Origin: Dechloromonas hankyongensis
GTDB lineage: Bacteria > Pseudomonadota > Gammaproteobacteria > Burkholderiales > Rhodocyclaceae
Direction of reading: 5' to 3'
DNA: 64,000 bases
Assembly (NCBI RefSeq): GCF_022012295.1
Contig: NZ_JAKLTN010000001.1
Location: 1,364,001-1,428,000, forward strand
The position numbers and the translations under genes are program-made. Within the stretch, counting starts at the first letter, position 1. Each line of letters begins with the position of its first letter. Under the pieces are notes generated by a model. That model was not told the origin of the DNA. It ran no database searches and saw only the letters and a list, made by a program, of their open reading frames with translations. Below are positions 8,676 through 17,924 of this stretch, piece after piece.

Positions 8676-9730
8676 GCAATAACGGCGGCATGGGGCCGAT
8701 CAATACGCTGCAGACCGGCTACATCCTCCGGCTGCTTTATTTCGCCATCGGCGCGCTGGTCTTCGTGCACATGTTCGGCACCATCGGCTACATGGTGCTC
8801 ACCGAGCACAAGTACTCGTGGTTCGACTGCTTCTACATGACCTTCATCACCGTGGCCACCATCGGCTTCGGCGAAATCATCGACATGTCGAGCAACGAGC
8901 CGGCACGCATGCTGACCGTCGTCATCGGCATCCTCGGCGCCGGCAACCTGTCGCTGCTTTTTTCGGTCGTGACTGTTGCCCTGCTCGAAACCGACCTCAA
9001 TGGAACCCTGCGGAGAAGACGCATGGAAAAACTGATCAAGAAACTCAAAGGCCATTACCTGCTGTGCGGCTACGGCCGGGTCGGGCGCAACATCGCGCAC
9101 GAACTGGAGGCGACCAACCGTCACTTCGTCGGCATCGACGAGGAACTGCATCTGCTTGCCGACTATAAGGAAAAGAATCCCGGCTTCCTGTACCTGCACG
9201 GCGATGCCAGCGACGACGACGTGTTGCTCGCCGCCGGCCTGGGGGATGCCAAAGGACTGTTCGCGGTCACCGGCGACGATTCGCGTAACCTGATGATCGT
9301 CCTGACCGCCAAGCAACTGAAGCCCGAGCTGCGTGTCGTGGCGCGCTGCACCGAGACGCGCAATATCGAAAAGATGCGCAAGGCGGGGGCGGATGCCATC
9401 GTTTCGCCGGATTTCACCGGCGGCATGCGCATCGCCTCGGCGATGATCCGGCCGCATGTGGTGTCCTTTCTCGACGAGATGCTGAAGTCGGAGAAAAACC
9501 TGCGCGTCGAGGAAGTGGCGGTGCCGGCCGGCTTCATTCCCAAGCCGCTCGGTTCGCTGAAACTGCGCAGCGCCCATTACGTGCTGCTCGCCGTGCGCGA
9601 GCGCAACGGCGACTGGCAGTTCAATCCGGACAAGGATTTCCTGCTCAAGCCGGGGTTTACCGTGATCGCCATGGCCAGCCCGGTCGGGCGGACAGAAATC
9701 GAGACCCTGCTCATCGACACGGCGTCCTGA
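8672..9730 (+). CDS. Potassium channel with RCK/TrkA-N regulatory domain
   Basis: 352 residues. Two transmembrane helices (about 17-40 and 85-108) flank a pore loop with the potassium selectivity filter TVATIGFGE (about 66-74). An RCK/TrkA-N domain begins at [13 protein letters not shown], a Rossmann GxGxxG nucleotide-binding motif, followed by a TrkA-C-like end. This is the MthK/Kch two-helix channel architecture, gated through ligand binding to RCK. It overlaps the DUF3124 gene by four bases. Product type is clear; gating ligand is not. Confidence 0.9.
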   Translation: MSNNGGMGPINTLQTGYILRLLYFAIGALVFVHMFGTIGYMVLTEHKYSWFDCFYMTFITVATIGFGEIIDMSSNEPARMLTVVIGILGAGNLSLLFSVVTVALLETDLNGTLRRRRMEKLIKKLKGHYLLCGYGRVGRNIAHELEATNRHFVGIDEELHLLADYKEKNPGFLYLHGDASDDDVLLAAGLGDAKGLFAVTGDDSRNLMIVLTAKQLKPELRVVARCTETRNIEKMRKAGADAIVSPDFTGGMRIASAMIRPHVVSFLDEMLKSEKNLRVEEVAVPAGFIPKPLGSLKLRSAHYVLLAVRERNGDWQFNPDKDFLLKPGFTVIAMASPVGRTEIETLLIDTAS

Positions 9731-9838
9731 ATCTGGCTCGGGGATTTTTCGGCCGCAGTTGACGTTAACGTAAGCTAGAATCAGGTCAGCCCGCCTCGGC
9801 GGGAATCACCATAACGATATGACCGACCGAGAGAACGC

Positions 9839-11119
9839 ATGAAAAATCTGACCCCCGAACAGATGAAACGCCGCTGGCTGGCCCTTGGCATTGTCGCCCT
9901 GGCCTACGTGCTGTCCTTTTTCCAGCGCTTCGCCCCGGCCGGCATCGCCAACGACCTGGCCGCCGCCTTCCAGACTTCGGCGGCTTCGCTCGGCGTCCTG
10001 GCTGCGACCTATTTCTACGTCTATACCATCATGCAGGTGCCGACCGGCATGCTGGCCGACACCCTGGGGCCGCGCCGCATCCTGGTCCTGGGCGGCATCA
10101 TCGGCGGCGTCGGCAGCTTCCTGTTCGGCTTCGCCCCGTCGCTCGACATCGCCCTGGTCGGCCGCACGCTGATCGGCCTCGGCGTGTCGGTGACCTTCAT
10201 CGCCATGCTCAAGCTGATCGCCGTGTGGTTCGAGGAAAACCGCTTCGCCACCATGGTCGGCGTCTGCATGCTGATCGGAAACCTCGGCTCGGTGCTGGCC
10301 GGCGCGCCGCTCTCGGCCGTCGCCCAGGCCACCGGCTGGCGTGGCGTGTTCATCGGCGTCGGCGCGCTGTCGCTGATCCTCGCCGTGCTGTGCTGGCTTA
10401 TCGTCCGCGACCGCCCGGAGCAGAGTGCAGCCCAGGGCGGGGCGCCGAAGTTCGACCGCACGGTGCTCGTCAACAGCCTGCTGTCGGTAGTGCGCAACCG
10501 CTCGACCTGGCCGGCCATCCTGGTCAATACCGGGACCTGCGGCGCCTTCTTCACCTTCGCCGGCCTGTGGACCGTGCCCTACCTGATGCAGGTGCACGAG
10601 ATGACGCGCCCGGTCGCCGCCTCGCACCTGTCGCTGTGGTTCGGCGGTTTCGCCGTCGGCTGCCTGCTGCTCGGCACCTTGTCCGATCGGCTGGGCAAGC
10701 GCAAGCCGGTGATCATCGTCGCCAGCCACGTCTATGGCCTGGTCTGGCTGTGGCTACTGTCCGGCGTCCAGTTACCGGTCGAGCTGTCCTACGCCATGTT
10801 CGCGCTGCTCGGCGTCGCCACTTCCGGCTTCTCGCTGACCTGGGCCTGCGCCAAGGAGGTCAATCCGCCGATGCTGTCCGGGATGTCCACCAGCGTCACC
10901 AATATGGGCAGCTTCCTGGCCGCCGCCTTGTTCCAGCCGCTGGTCGGCTGGGTCATGGACCTCGGCTGGAAGGGCGAGATGGTCGCCGGCGCGCGGGTGT
11001 ACGACCTCGCCGCCTGGCGCGGCGGGCTGGGCGTCGCGGTATTCCTGGCACTGTGCGGCGCGGCCTGCAGTTGGTGGATCGTCGAGACGCGCTGCCGGAA
11101 TATCTGGAAGCCGGCCTGA
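9839..11119 (+). CDS. Major facilitator superfamily transporter
   Basis: 426 residues with twelve predicted membrane helices. Motif-A-like sequences occur after TM2 (GMLADTLGPRRIL) and in the second half (GTLSDRLGKRKPV), with QRFAPAGIANDLA in the first loop. This places it in the MFS, close to NarK/phthalate-type or sugar-phosphate-type permeases; I cannot name the substrate. It is monocistronic, with a 108-bp gap from the channel gene that contains a short GC-rich hairpin (CCCGCC..GGCGGG, 9790-9803). Confidence 0.85.
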   Translation: MKNLTPEQMKRRWLALGIVALAYVLSFFQRFAPAGIANDLAAAFQTSAASLGVLAATYFYVYTIMQVPTGMLADTLGPRRILVLGGIIGGVGSFLFGFAPSLDIALVGRTLIGLGVSVTFIAMLKLIAVWFEENRFATMVGVCMLIGNLGSVLAGAPLSAVAQATGWRGVFIGVGALSLILAVLCWLIVRDRPEQSAAQGGAPKFDRTVLVNSLLSVVRNRSTWPAILVNTGTCGAFFTFAGLWTVPYLMQVHEMTRPVAASHLSLWFGGFAVGCLLLGTLSDRLGKRKPVIIVASHVYGLVWLWLLSGVQLPVELSYAMFALLGVATSGFSLTWACAKEVNPPMLSGMSTSVTNMGSFLAAALFQPLVGWVMDLGWKGEMVAGARVYDLAAWRGGLGVAVFLALCGAACSWWIVETRCRNIWKPA

Positions 11120-11185
11120 TATCAGTCATTAACGCGTTGGCCGGGTAATCTGGGGCTCTCCTGAAGGTCGTATCCGCTGCTCTCG

Positions 11186-11205
11186 GTTCCCGCCTGTGCG
11201 GGAAC
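11186..11205. repeat. REP-like short palindrome
   Basis: GTTCCCGC, CTGT, GCGGGAAC form a perfect 8-bp stem with a 4-nt loop in the gap between the MFS gene and the RND operon. Short palindromes of this shape recur as intergenic repeats in many betaproteobacterial genomes. Only this copy is clear in the window, so its repeat status is inferred. There is no U-run, so it is a poor intrinsic terminator. Confidence 0.5.
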
Positions 11206-11265
11206 GACATTTTCCGGTAAATCGCCGTTTCGCCGGCAAGCAATGCAGTCAATGCCGTCGGCGGC

Positions 11266-11298
11266 TTGCTCTGTCTTTGTGAATTAGAGTATTCTAAT
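11266..11298 (+). promoter_or_regulatory. Candidate promoter with overlapping ArsR/BigR-type operator
   Basis: ATTAGA-GTAT-TCTAAT (11283-11298) is a perfect 6-bp inverted repeat with a 4-bp centre, in an otherwise GC-rich region. It overlaps a plausible -10 (TATTCT, 11290-11295) set 18 bp from TTGCTC (11266-11271). A repressor bound there would block the promoter of the RND efflux operon. AT-rich dyads of this type are typical of ArsR-family repressors such as BigR/YgaV, whose operons often contain DUF2892 proteins like the last gene of this operon. No regulator gene is adjacent. Confidence 0.5.
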
Positions 11299-11302
11299 AT
11301 TC

Positions 11303-12301
11303 ATGAGGATATATATTTTGCGTGCTGCGCTGATCGGTCTTGGGCTGTTTGCGGCAAGTGTGCAAGCAGAGCCGCTGACGGTGCTAACGGTCCGGCCGCA
11401 TGCCGTCGAATTGGGCTTCCCGGTTGAGGCGGTAGTCGAAGCTGTCCAGCAGACCACCGTCGGCGCCCAGTTGCCGGGGCGGATCGTGGCGGTCAGCGCG
11501 GATGTGGGGCAGGCGGTGAAGAAGGGCGAGGTGCTGATGCGCCTTGATGCCCGCGAGGCGGCGGAAGCCGTGCGTGCCGCCGAGGCGCAGTACGCCAATG
11601 CCAAGGTTAATTTCGAACGGACCAAAAGCCTCGTCGCGCAGAAGTTCATGAGTGCTGCCGCACTCGACAAGGCGAAAGCGGATTTCGACGCGGCGTCGGC
11701 CAGCCGTGCCGCAGCCGGCGTCAGCCAGAGCCATGCCACCATCGTCGCCCCGATTGCCGGCATCGTCGCCCGTCGCCATGCCGAACTGGGAGACATGGCC
11801 ATGCCGGGAACGCCCCTGTTCACGATCTTCCAGCCGGGCGGGCTGCGCGTTACGGCGAGCATTCCGCAGTATCGCCTGAACGAGATGCGTGGCGTGCGCA
11901 CGGCCCGGGTCGAGTTCCCGGAACTCGGCAAGTGGGTCGAGGCGACGGCCGTGCAACTGCTGCCGACGGCCGATGCGGCGACCCATGTTTCGCAAGTTCG
12001 GGTGGTCTTGCCGCCGATGCCGGAAGCCAGACCCGGCATGTTCGTCCGTGCGCATTTCGTCACCGGCCAGGGCGAGAAGCTGACGGTGCCGGCGACGGCA
12101 GTCTGGCGACGGGGCGAGGTGGCGACGGTGTATGTGCAGGGGGCTGACGGCCGTCTGAGCCTGCGCCAGTTGCGCCTGGGCGACGCCGTTGGGCAGGGCG
12201 AAATCGAAGTGCTGGCCGGGCTGGCCGCCGGCGACAAGGTGGTGACCGATCCGGTCAAGGCGGCGATTGCGCTGAAGGCCGCGCCGGCAGCGGGCAGGTA
12301 A
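11303..12301 (+). CDS. RND efflux periplasmic adaptor (membrane fusion protein)
   Basis: 332 residues with a signal peptide ending near VQAEP. The biotinyl-lipoyl-like hairpin halves are visible: VGAQLPGRIVAVSADVGQAV and IVAPIAGIVARRHAELGD, separated by a short alpha-hairpin (about 85-135). Beta-barrel and membrane-proximal domains follow. The protein would link the RND pump encoded next to an outer-membrane channel; no TolC-like gene is in the operon. Two starts are possible: ATG 11303, or TTG 11318, which has GAGG at 11305-11308 nine bases upstream. If the promoter at 11266-11295 is real, transcription would begin close to 11303, which favours the TTG. It ends 3 nt before the permease gene. 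Confidence 0.88.
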   Translation: MRIYILRAALIGLGLFAASVQAEPLTVLTVRPHAVELGFPVEAVVEAVQQTTVGAQLPGRIVAVSADVGQAVKKGEVLMRLDAREAAEAVRAAEAQYANAKVNFERTKSLVAQKFMSAAALDKAKADFDAASASRAAAGVSQSHATIVAPIAGIVARRHAELGDMAMPGTPLFTIFQPGGLRVTASIPQYRLNEMRGVRTARVEFPELGKWVEATAVQLLPTADAATHVSQVRVVLPPMPEARPGMFVRAHFVTGQGEKLTVPATAVWRRGEVATVYVQGADGRLSLRQLRLGDAVGQGEIEVLAGLAAGDKVVTDPVKAAIALKAAPAAGR

Positions 12302-12304
12302 GCG

Positions 12305-15300
12305 ATGGTCAACGACAACGGTAAGCTCGGGATCGCCGGGCGCATTGCGGCCGCCTTCCAGGCCTCGCGGATGACCCCGCTGCTGGCGCTGGTCGCCCTG
12401 TTGATGGGGGTTTTCGCCACCCTGGTCACGCCGCGCGAGGAGGAGCCGCAGATCGACGTGACCATGGCCGATGTGCTGATCGCCTTTCCCGGGGCCTCGG
12501 CCAAGGATGTCGAGAACCTCGTCGCCCGCCCCGGCGAGCAGGTGCTGGCGCGGATGCATGGCGTCGAGCACGTCTATTCGATGTCGCGCCCGGGTCTGGC
12601 GGTGATCACCGTGCAGTTCGATGTCGGCGTCAAATACAACGATGCGGTGCTGCGCCTCTACGATACGGTCCACTCACACCGCGACTGGCTGCCCCCCAAC
12701 CTCGGCGTGCAGGAGCCGGTAATCAAGCCGCGTGGCATCGATGACGTCCCCATCGTTTCCCTGACCTTCTGGACGGCGGACCCGGGGCGTTCTGCCTACG
12801 ACTTGCAGCAGGTGGCGCGCGCTGTCGAGATCGAGCTGAAACGGATCAAGGGGACGCGCGACATATCGACGCTGGGCGGCCCGGATCACGCCATCCGCGT
12901 GCTGATGGATGCCGAACGGATGAATGCCTACGGCGTCACGCCGCAGGATATCGCCGGTGCCCTGAAGGTGTCGAACGCGCTGCAATCGTCGGGCAGCCTG
13001 ACCGCCGGCAACCGCGAGGTGCTGGTGCAGACCGGCACCTATCTGGAGTCTGTTGCCGATGTGAAGCATCTGGTCGTCGCCGTGCGGGGCGACGAAAAAG
13101 GGCGCAAGCCAATCTATCTGAGCGACGTTGCCACGGTCGACGACGGCCCCGACCAGCCCCGGCGTTATGCCTGGTTCGGCAGCAAGGATGGAGAATTCCC
13201 GGCAGTGACCATCCAGTTGTCCAAGCAGCCGGGCGTCAATGCCGCCGACGTGGCGACGGCGGCGATCAGCCGCATCGACAGCCTGCACAATACGGTGATT
13301 CCGGAAGGCGTCGAAGTTACCATCACCCGCAATTACGGCGCGACGGCCACCGAGAAGGCGCAGAAGCTGATCGGCAAGCTGGCCTTCGCCACGGCCTTCG
13401 TCGTCGCCCTGGTCTTTTTTGCACTCGGTCGGCGCGAGGCGTTGATCGTCGGCGTCGCCGTGACGCTGACCCTGGCCGCCACGCTGTTCGCTTCGTGGGC
13501 CTGGGGCTTCACGCTGAACCGGGTGTCGCTGTTCGCGCTGATCTTCTCGATCGGCATCCTGGTCGACGACGCCATCGTCGTCGTCGAGAATATCCATCGC
13601 TGGCAAGGGCTGCATCCGGACAAGACCCTGCTCGAGATCATTCCCGGTGCTGTCGACGAAGTCGGCGGACCGACCATCCTGGCGACATTGACCGTCATCG
13701 CCGCCTTGCTGCCGATGGCTTTCGTGACCGGCCTGATGGGGCCGTACATGAGCCCGATCCCGATCAATTCGGCCATGGGCATGGCCATTTCGCTGGCCGT
13801 CGCCTTCGTCGTCACACCCTGGCTGGCGGCTAGGCTGATGAAAGCGCACGGCGGCGGCCACGCGGAACATCAGCCCGCGAAGCTTGACGCGCGCCTCGAC
13901 CGCACTTTCCGCCGTCTGCTCACCCCCTTCCTCGATCCTCTGTCCGGCGGCAAGGCGCGGCTCAAGCTGGCCATCGCCGTCGTGCTGCTGATTTTCGGCT
14001 CGGTGTCGCTGGCCTGGTTGCAGCTGGTCGTGCTGAAAATGCTGCCCTTCGACAACAAGAGCGAATTCCAGGTCGTCGTCGATCTGCCGGTCGGCACGCC
14101 GCTCGAGGAAACGGCACGCGTGCTGCACGAAATCGGCAGCGAACTTGCGAGCGAGCCGGATGTCGTCAATTACCAGGCCTATGCCGGCACCGCCAGCCCG
14201 ATCAACTTCAACGGCCTGGTCCGCCAGTACTACCTGCGGGCGGCGCCGGAGAAGGGCGACATCCAGGTCAATCTGGCCGACAAGCACCACCGCTCGCGGC
14301 AGAGCCACGACATCGCCGTGTCGCTGCGCGAACGCATCGAAGCCATCGGCTGGAAGAATGGCGGCGTCGCCAAGGTTGTCGAAGTGCCGCCCGGGCCGCC
14401 GGTACTGTCGCCCATCGTCGCCGAAGTCTACGGGCCGGACTACGCGGGCCAGATCAGCGTCGGCAAGCGGGTGCGCGCCGCCTTCGCGCAGACTGCGGAT
14501 ATCGTCGCGGTCGACGACTACATCGATGCCGATTCCCGCAAGTTCGTGCTGCACGTACTGCAGAGCAAGGCGGCGCAGCTCGGGGTGGCGCAGAGCGACA
14601 TCGTCGAGGTGGTCGGCATGGGGCTGGCCGGCATGGACGTGACGCCGGCGCGCAATACCGAATCCAAGTTCGAAATTCCGGTGCGCATCACGCTGCCGTC
14701 CGAAAAGCAGTCCTCGCTCGACACGCTGTTGAAACTCCGCGTCCGCTCCCGGGGGGACGCAACAGAGGGCCGGCTGCTCCCCATTTCCGAACTGGTCGAG
14801 GTGCGTGATGCGGCACGCGAGAAGACGATCTACCACAAGGACCTGCTGCCGGTGGTATACGTCATCGGTGACATGGGCGGCCAGCTCGATTCGCCGCTCT
14901 ACGGCATGTTCGACATCCGGGCGAAGATCAACGGCATGGGGCTGGCCGAAGGTGGCAGCCTGGGCGAATGGTTCATCCGCCAGCCGGCTGATCCCTATGT
15001 CGGCTACAGCGTGAAGTGGGACGGCGAATGGAAGGTGACTTACGAAACCTTCCGCGACATGGGCATCGCCTACGCCGTCGGCCTGATCCTGATCTACCTG
15101 CTGGTCGTCGCCCATTTCGGCAGCTATCTGGTACCGCTGATCATCATGGCACCGATTCCGCTGACCATCATCGGCGTCATGCCCGGCCACGCGCTGTTCG
15201 GTTCGCAATTCACCGCCACGTCGATGATCGGCATGATCGCGCTGGCCGGCATCATCGTCCGCAACTCCATTCTGCTCGTCGATTTCATCAAGCAGCAGGT

Positions 15301-15532
15301 CGCCGCCGGCATCAACTTCCACGATGCGGTGATCCAGTCGGCCGCCGTGCGCGCCAAGCCGATCGCGCTGACCGCGCTGGCCGCCATGCTTGGCGCGCTG
15401 TTCATTGTCGACGACCCGATCTTCAACGGCCTGGCGCTGGCCCTGATCTTCGGCATCCTGGTGTCCACCCTGCTCACCCTGGTGGTCATCCCGGTCCTCT
15501 ACTTCTCCGCTTTCCGAAAGGAACATCCATGA
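12305..15532 (+). CDS. RND-family efflux transporter permease
   Basis: 1075 residues, the usual length of AcrB-type pumps, with twelve membrane helices and two large periplasmic loops. TM4 carries the paired aspartates of the proton relay in SIGILVDDAIVVVEN. The N-terminus (TPLLALVALLMGVFATLVTPREEEPQID) and the FPGASAKDVE segment place it in the branch related to CzcA/hydrophobe exporters rather than classical AcrB. The substrate is unknown. It is the second gene of a three-gene operon and overlaps the downstream DUF2892 gene by four bases. Confidence 0.92.
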   Translation: MVNDNGKLGIAGRIAAAFQASRMTPLLALVALLMGVFATLVTPREEEPQIDVTMADVLIAFPGASAKDVENLVARPGEQVLARMHGVEHVYSMSRPGLAVITVQFDVGVKYNDAVLRLYDTVHSHRDWLPPNLGVQEPVIKPRGIDDVPIVSLTFWTADPGRSAYDLQQVARAVEIELKRIKGTRDISTLGGPDHAIRVLMDAERMNAYGVTPQDIAGALKVSNALQSSGSLTAGNREVLVQTGTYLESVADVKHLVVAVRGDEKGRKPIYLSDVATVDDGPDQPRRYAWFGSKDGEFPAVTIQLSKQPGVNAADVATAAISRIDSLHNTVIPEGVEVTITRNYGATATEKAQKLIGKLAFATAFVVALVFFALGRREALIVGVAVTLTLAATLFASWAWGFTLNRVSLFALIFSIGILVDDAIVVVENIHRWQGLHPDKTLLEIIPGAVDEVGGPTILATLTVIAALLPMAFVTGLMGPYMSPIPINSAMGMAISLAVAFVVTPWLAARLMKAHGGGHAEHQPAKLDARLDRTFRRLLTPFLDPLSGGKARLKLAIAVVLLIFGSVSLAWLQLVVLKMLPFDNKSEFQVVVDLPVGTPLEETARVLHEIGSELASEPDVVNYQAYAGTASPINFNGLVRQYYLRAAPEKGDIQVNLADKHHRSRQSHDIAVSLRERIEAIGWKNGGVAKVVEVPPGPPVLSPIVAEVYGPDYAGQISVGKRVRAAFAQTADIVAVDDYIDADSRKFVLHVLQSKAAQLGVAQSDIVEVVGMGLAGMDVTPARNTESKFEIPVRITLPSEKQSSLDTLLKLRVRSRGDATEGRLLPISELVEVRDAAREKTIYHKDLLPVVYVIGDMGGQLDSPLYGMFDIRAKINGMGLAEGGSLGEWFIRQPADPYVGYSVKWDGEWKVTYETFRDMGIAYAVGLILIYLLVVAHFGSYLVPLIIMAPIPLTIIGVMPGHALFGSQFTATSMIGMIALAGIIVRNSILLVDFIKQQVAAGINFHDAVIQSAAVRAKPIALTALAAMLGALFIVDDPIFNGLALALIFGILVSTLLTLVVIPVLYFSAFRKEHP

Positions 15533-15756
15533 CCATCGAACGCATCATCCGCATCATGGCCGGCTTCTTCGTGCTGTTGTCCCTGGCCCTCGGCTGGCAC
15601 GGCAGCCCGCTTTTCGTCTCGGGGTGGTTCCTCGCCTTTACCGCTTTTGTCGGACTCAATCTGCTACAAAGCGGTTTCACCGGCTTCTGTCCGCCGGAAA
15701 AGCTGCTGATCAAGATGGGCGTCAAGCGCAGCGGCGACGGCGGCTGTTGCCGATAG
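15529..15756 (+). CDS. Small DUF2892 (YgaP-type) inner-membrane protein
   Basis: 75 residues from ATG 15529, whose ATGA overlaps the permease stop. It matches DUF2892: MTIERIIRIMAG start, two hydrophobic segments (about 10-26 and 30-47), and the conserved FTGFCPPEKLLIKMG end. A cysteine pair at the C-terminus (GGCCR) is an addition. DUF2892 domains occur fused to rhodanese in YgaP and free-standing in BigR-type sulfide-response operons. Its tight coupling to an RND pump under an AT-rich dyad suggests a response to sulfur stress or electrophiles. That role is inference; the family assignment is firm. Confidence 0.85.
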   Translation: MTIERIIRIMAGFFVLLSLALGWHGSPLFVSGWFLAFTAFVGLNLLQSGFTGFCPPEKLLIKMGVKRSGDGGCCR

Positions 15757-15919
15757 CCCACAGCCGGCAATCCGCTCCCGGACCAAGATTTGATACGACG
15801 TCGTAAGCGTTTGTTGTGTATGCGTATTGCCCTCTGGGGCGGCCCGCTCACAATTAGGCTGAAAGTTATAGTTGCCTCGGCTACACTGCCGATCATCTTC
15901 CTGTTTTGGTAGTGCAACT

Positions 15920-17863
15920 TTGACTCAGCTTCCGGCCGTTGCCGGCCGCAAATTCGTCCTGTTCGCCCTGGCGGCGCTGGTGCTAGTGTGGTGCGTGATC
16001 GGCCACGACCTGTGGCTGCTCGGTCGTTCGGCCAAGTCCGCGCTCCAGCCGCTCGGCGACTGGGGGGTACGGGCCGATCTGCCGCCCAAATTGCTCGTCG
16101 TGGTGCTCGGCCTGCTTCTCACCGCCCTGGTCTGGCGGGCTGGCCGCCAATTGCAACGGGCCGAGCACGAGGGAGCAGCGCGCCTTGCCTTGCAGCGGCT
16201 GGTCGTCGATCACGCCTCGGAAGCCATGATGGTGACCGACAACGCGCAGCGCATCCTGTCCATCAACGCCGCTTTCACGACCATTACCGGCTACCGGCCC
16301 GAGGACGTCATCGGCAAGACGCCGACCCGGCTCAGCGCCGACCATCTTGGTCTGTCCATGCACCGCAGCATCTGGGATTTCGTCGCGCAGAACGGCTGCT
16401 GGGAAGGCGAAATCTGGGACCGGCGCAAGGACGGAACCATCTATCCCAAGCAGATGCGCATCGCGGCCATTTGCCAGGATGGCGCCAATGTCTCGCATTA
16501 CGTCGCCGTTTTCTGCGACATCAGCGAAAGCAAGGCCCAGGCGCAGCGGCTGGAATATCTGGCCCGCCACGACCCGCTGACCAACCTGCCCAACCGGCTG
16601 GCCCTCGATGCCCACCTGCACGCGGCGATCGAGGCGGCGGTGCCCGGCATGGATCGCATGGCGCTGATGATCATCGACCTCGACAATTTCAAGACCGTCA
16701 ACGATTCACTGGGACATCCGGCCGGCGACCGTCTGCTCGGCGAGCTGGCCCGCCGCATGAGCGGCCAGATGGGCCACCACCAGCGGCTGTTCCGCCTGGG
16801 CGGCGACGAATTCGTCATTTTCATCGACCGTCTGCGCAGCGAAGAAACGGTCATCGAACTGTCCGGCCGGCTAAGCCGGGTCATCGGCGAGCCGAGCGAC
16901 ATCGACGGCCACGCCCTGCACATGACGCCGTCGATCGGCATCAGCCTCTACCCCGAGGACGGCCGCGATGCGCAGACGCTGATCCGCAATGCCGACACCG
17001 CGATGTACTACGCCAAGGCCAACGGCCGGGCCAATTACAAATTCTTCACCGAGCCGATGAAGGCCGCCGCGACCCGCCGTCTGCATCTGGAGAGCGAACT
17101 GTGGCGGGCGCTGGCCGACAACCAGCTGGTCCTGCATTACCAGCCGCAGATCGACCTGCTTAGTGGCAAGGTGGTCGGCGTCGAAGCCCTGGTCCGCTGG
17201 CGCCATCCGACGCGCGGCCTGATCGGCCCGGCCGAATTCATCCCGGTCGCCGAAGAGTGCGGCCTGATCCTGCCGCTCGGCCATTGGGTGCTGCTCACCG
17301 CCTGTCGTCAGGCCAGGTCCTGGATCGACCAGGGCATCGACATGGGCGAGATGGCAGTCAATATCTCGGCCCACCAGTTCCGCCAGCCGGAGTTCGCCCA
17401 GTCGGTGCGCGCCATCCTGGCCGAGACCGGCCTGGATGCCGGGCGTCTGGAACTGGAAATCACCGAGAGCACCATCATGCACGGGGTGGACGCGGCCATA
17501 ACGACGATGGCCGAACTGCGCGGCATGGGTGTGCGGCTGGCCATCGACGATTTCGGTACCGGCTATTCGTCGCTCGCCTACCTGCGCCGTTTCCCGCTCG
17601 ATCGCCTGAAAATCGACCGCTCGTTCCTGGCCGATATCGATAGCGATCCGGATGCCGCGTCGCTGCTCACCTCCATCGTCCTGCTCGGCCGCTCGCTCGG
17701 CCTGCAGCTGGTCGCCGAAGGCGTGGAAAACCTTGCCCAGGCCGAATTCCTGCGCAGCCTGGAATGCGAGCGGGTGCAGGGCTTCCATTTCTACCAGCCG
17801 GCGTCGGCCGAGGAAGTGGTCGGCTTCGGCGGTTTCGGGCTGTTGGCGGCGTTGCCGGCCTGA
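15920..17863 (+). CDS. PAS-GGDEF-EAL c-di-GMP signalling protein
   Basis: About 647 residues: a signal-anchor helix, a second hydrophobic segment (about 60-76), a PAS domain (about 95-215), a GGDEF domain with intact RLGGDEF, and an EAL domain with intact VEALVRW plus the catalytic-type motifs TESTIM and DDFGTGYSSL. Both synthase and phosphodiesterase activities are possible; such hybrids usually have one dominant activity. No ATG exists near the N-terminus. TTG 15920 gives a normal membrane-anchor start (MTQLPAVAGRKF), while an in-frame TTG at 15872 would add 16 residues. It is transcribed alone, 160 bp after the DUF2892 gene. Three more c-di-GMP-linked genes (lapD, lapG, the YcgR-like gene) lie nearby. 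Confidence 0.88.
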   Translation: MTQLPAVAGRKFVLFALAALVLVWCVIGHDLWLLGRSAKSALQPLGDWGVRADLPPKLLVVVLGLLLTALVWRAGRQLQRAEHEGAARLALQRLVVDHASEAMMVTDNAQRILSINAAFTTITGYRPEDVIGKTPTRLSADHLGLSMHRSIWDFVAQNGCWEGEIWDRRKDGTIYPKQMRIAAICQDGANVSHYVAVFCDISESKAQAQRLEYLARHDPLTNLPNRLALDAHLHAAIEAAVPGMDRMALMIIDLDNFKTVNDSLGHPAGDRLLGELARRMSGQMGHHQRLFRLGGDEFVIFIDRLRSEETVIELSGRLSRVIGEPSDIDGHALHMTPSIGISLYPEDGRDAQTLIRNADTAMYYAKANGRANYKFFTEPMKAAATRRLHLESELWRALADNQLVLHYQPQIDLLSGKVVGVEALVRWRHPTRGLIGPAEFIPVAEECGLILPLGHWVLLTACRQARSWIDQGIDMGEMAVNISAHQFRQPEFAQSVRAILAETGLDAGRLELEITESTIMHGVDAAITTMAELRGMGVRLAIDDFGTGYSSLAYLRRFPLDRLKIDRSFLADIDSDPDAASLLTSIVLLGRSLGLQLVAEGVENLAQAEFLRSLECERVQGFHFYQPASAEEVVGFGGFGLLAALPA

Positions 17864-17924
17864 TCCCGCTTGGACCGCAGCGAGTGGTCGCCTAAAATCG
17901 AGGCTTCTCGACACGGAGCTCAGC

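Noticed and set aside
12674..15526. A 950-codon open frame antisense to the RND permease gene
   Set aside because: It mirrors the GC-rich codon pattern of the real gene; the protein is rich in Asp, His, Arg and Gln without any fold motif, whereas the plus strand encodes a full RND pump.
15872..15919. Longer N-terminus for the PAS-GGDEF-EAL protein from TTG 15872
   Set aside because: The added residues are Ser/Cys-rich without export character; TTG 15920 gives a normal anchor start, though this is not proven.
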